DNA of 14,292 bases from an uncultured Eubacteriales bacterium (GTDB lineage Bacteria; Bacillota; Clostridia; Lachnospirales; Anaerotignaceae): assembly GCA_934552695.1 (NCBI GenBank), contig CAKTER010000021.1:1-14292 (forward strand), read 5' to 3'. Of this stretch, positions 13,639 to 14,292 are shown in pieces. The notes below the pieces were generated by a model. The model saw nothing but the letters and a program-made list of their open reading frames with translations. It was not told where the DNA came from and did not search any database. Each line of letters opens with the position of its first letter. The stretch's first letter is position 1. Made by a program: the position numbers and the translations under genes.

Positions 13639-14292
13639 ATGAAAGAATTCGAGTTAAAGTATGGCTGCAACCCCAATCAAAAACCTGCTAAAATCTTTAT
13701 GGCCGATGGCAGCGACCTGCCCATTCAAATCCTTTCCGGCCGCCCCGGGTATATCAACTTTTTGGACGCTTTTAACAGCTGGCAGCTGGTGAAGGAGCTG
13801 AAGGAGGCCCTGGGCCTGCCCGCCGTAACCTCGTTTAAGCACGTAAGCCCGACTTCGGCGGCTGTAGGCCTGCCCCTGCCCGAAAAACTGAAAAAAGCCT
13901 GTTTTGTGGATGACATCGAAGGCTTGGACGATTCTTTGCTGGCCTGCGCCTATGCCCGGGCCCGGGGCACCGACCGGATGTGCTCCTTTGGCGACTGGGT
14001 AGCCCTTTCCGATGTGTGCGACGCAACCACCGCCCGGATGCTGAAGCGGGAGGTTTCCGACGGCGTTATTGCTCCCGGGTATGAGCCCGAGGCATTGGAG
14101 ATTTTAAAGGCCAAGCGCAACGGCAGCTACAACATCGTTCAGATTGACCCCACCTTTGTACCGGAGCCGGTGGAGCAGAAGCAGGTGTTTGGCATTACCT
14201 TTGAGCAGGGCCGGAATAACTTTGAAATCAACAAAGACCTGCTGCAAAATATTGTGACCAAAAACAAAAACTTGCCCGAAAGCGCTGTGCGG
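13639..14292 (+). CDS. stand-alone AICAR transformylase (PurH C-terminal type), 3' end missing
   Basis: The first 218 codons of an AICAR formyltransferase, which uses 10-formyl-THF to turn AICAR (ZMP) into FAICAR. The frame stays open to the window edge. The protein begins directly with MKEFELKYGCNPNQKPA, the counterpart of the LRYGxNPHQ start of the PurH transformylase domain, so no N-terminal cyclohydrolase domain is fused. GRPGYINFLDAFNSWQLV and SFKHVSPTSAAVGLP follow, and Lys67-His68 match the catalytic Lys-His pair of PurH. GAGGAGG at 13624-13630 overlaps the stop of the preceding gene and lies 8 bases from the ATG. It lies 13 bases after the PurO gene, whose product would complete the pathway to IMP. 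Its substrate is the ligand sensed by the operon's riboswitch. Confidence 0.9.
   Translation, partial: MKEFELKYGCNPNQKPAKIFMADGSDLPIQILSGRPGYINFLDAFNSWQLVKELKEALGLPAVTSFKHVSPTSAAVGLPLPEKLKKACFVDDIEGLDDSLLACAYARARGTDRMCSFGDWVALSDVCDATTARMLKREVSDGVIAPGYEPEALEILKAKRNGSYNIVQIDPTFVPEPVEQKQVFGITFEQGRNNFEINKDLLQNIVTKNKNLPESAVR

Overview
The window looks like chromosomal DNA of a Gram-positive anaerobe of the class Clostridia, plausibly a gut Oscillospirales-type Firmicute. This is inferred from strong AGGAGG-type ribosome binding sites, sigma-A-like promoters, many Rho-independent terminators, an SLH-anchored surface protein, DUF554 and DUF1847 proteins, and a ZTP riboswitch in front of purine genes. 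All genes read left to right. No tRNA, rRNA, CRISPR array or insertion sequence was seen.

Region 1 (1-5080) is a tyrosine recombinase gene followed by a 516-base non-coding stretch and a 1196-residue secreted protein with BspA-like leucine-rich, InlB-like and three C-terminal SLH domains. The non-coding stretch holds three copies of a dif-like 28-base site: two direct copies just after the recombinase and one inverted copy about 220 bases further on. Between the inverted copies lie a terminator and, beyond it, an extended -10 promoter pointing at the surface-protein gene. This is the layout of an invertible, phase-variable promoter with its own recombinase, here read in the apparent ON orientation. 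It is the most striking feature of the window, and its function is inferred.

Region 2 (5081-6466) is a single-gene unit: a well-formed promoter, a family III (CaiB/BaiF) CoA-transferase and a terminator.

Region 3 (6485-10504) is a likely operon: a 144-residue acidic protein, a lipoprotein, a DUF554 membrane protein and a cysteine-rich DUF1847 protein. A terminator follows whose U-tract touches the ribosome binding site of a lipoprotein thermonuclease carrying a C-terminal Cys/His motif.

Region 4 (10574-14292, running off the end) is a purine operon. A promoter leads into a ZTP/ZMP (pfl) riboswitch with a terminator, then purE, a PurF-like phosphoribosyltransferase lacking the catalytic cysteine and glutamine-binding residues, an archaeal-type IMP cyclohydrolase (PurO family), and a stand-alone AICAR transformylase (partial). 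The last two would consume AICAR (ZMP) and make IMP, so a ZMP/ZTP-sensing ON switch fits: low 10-formyl-THF raises ZMP/ZTP, which would let the operon be transcribed.
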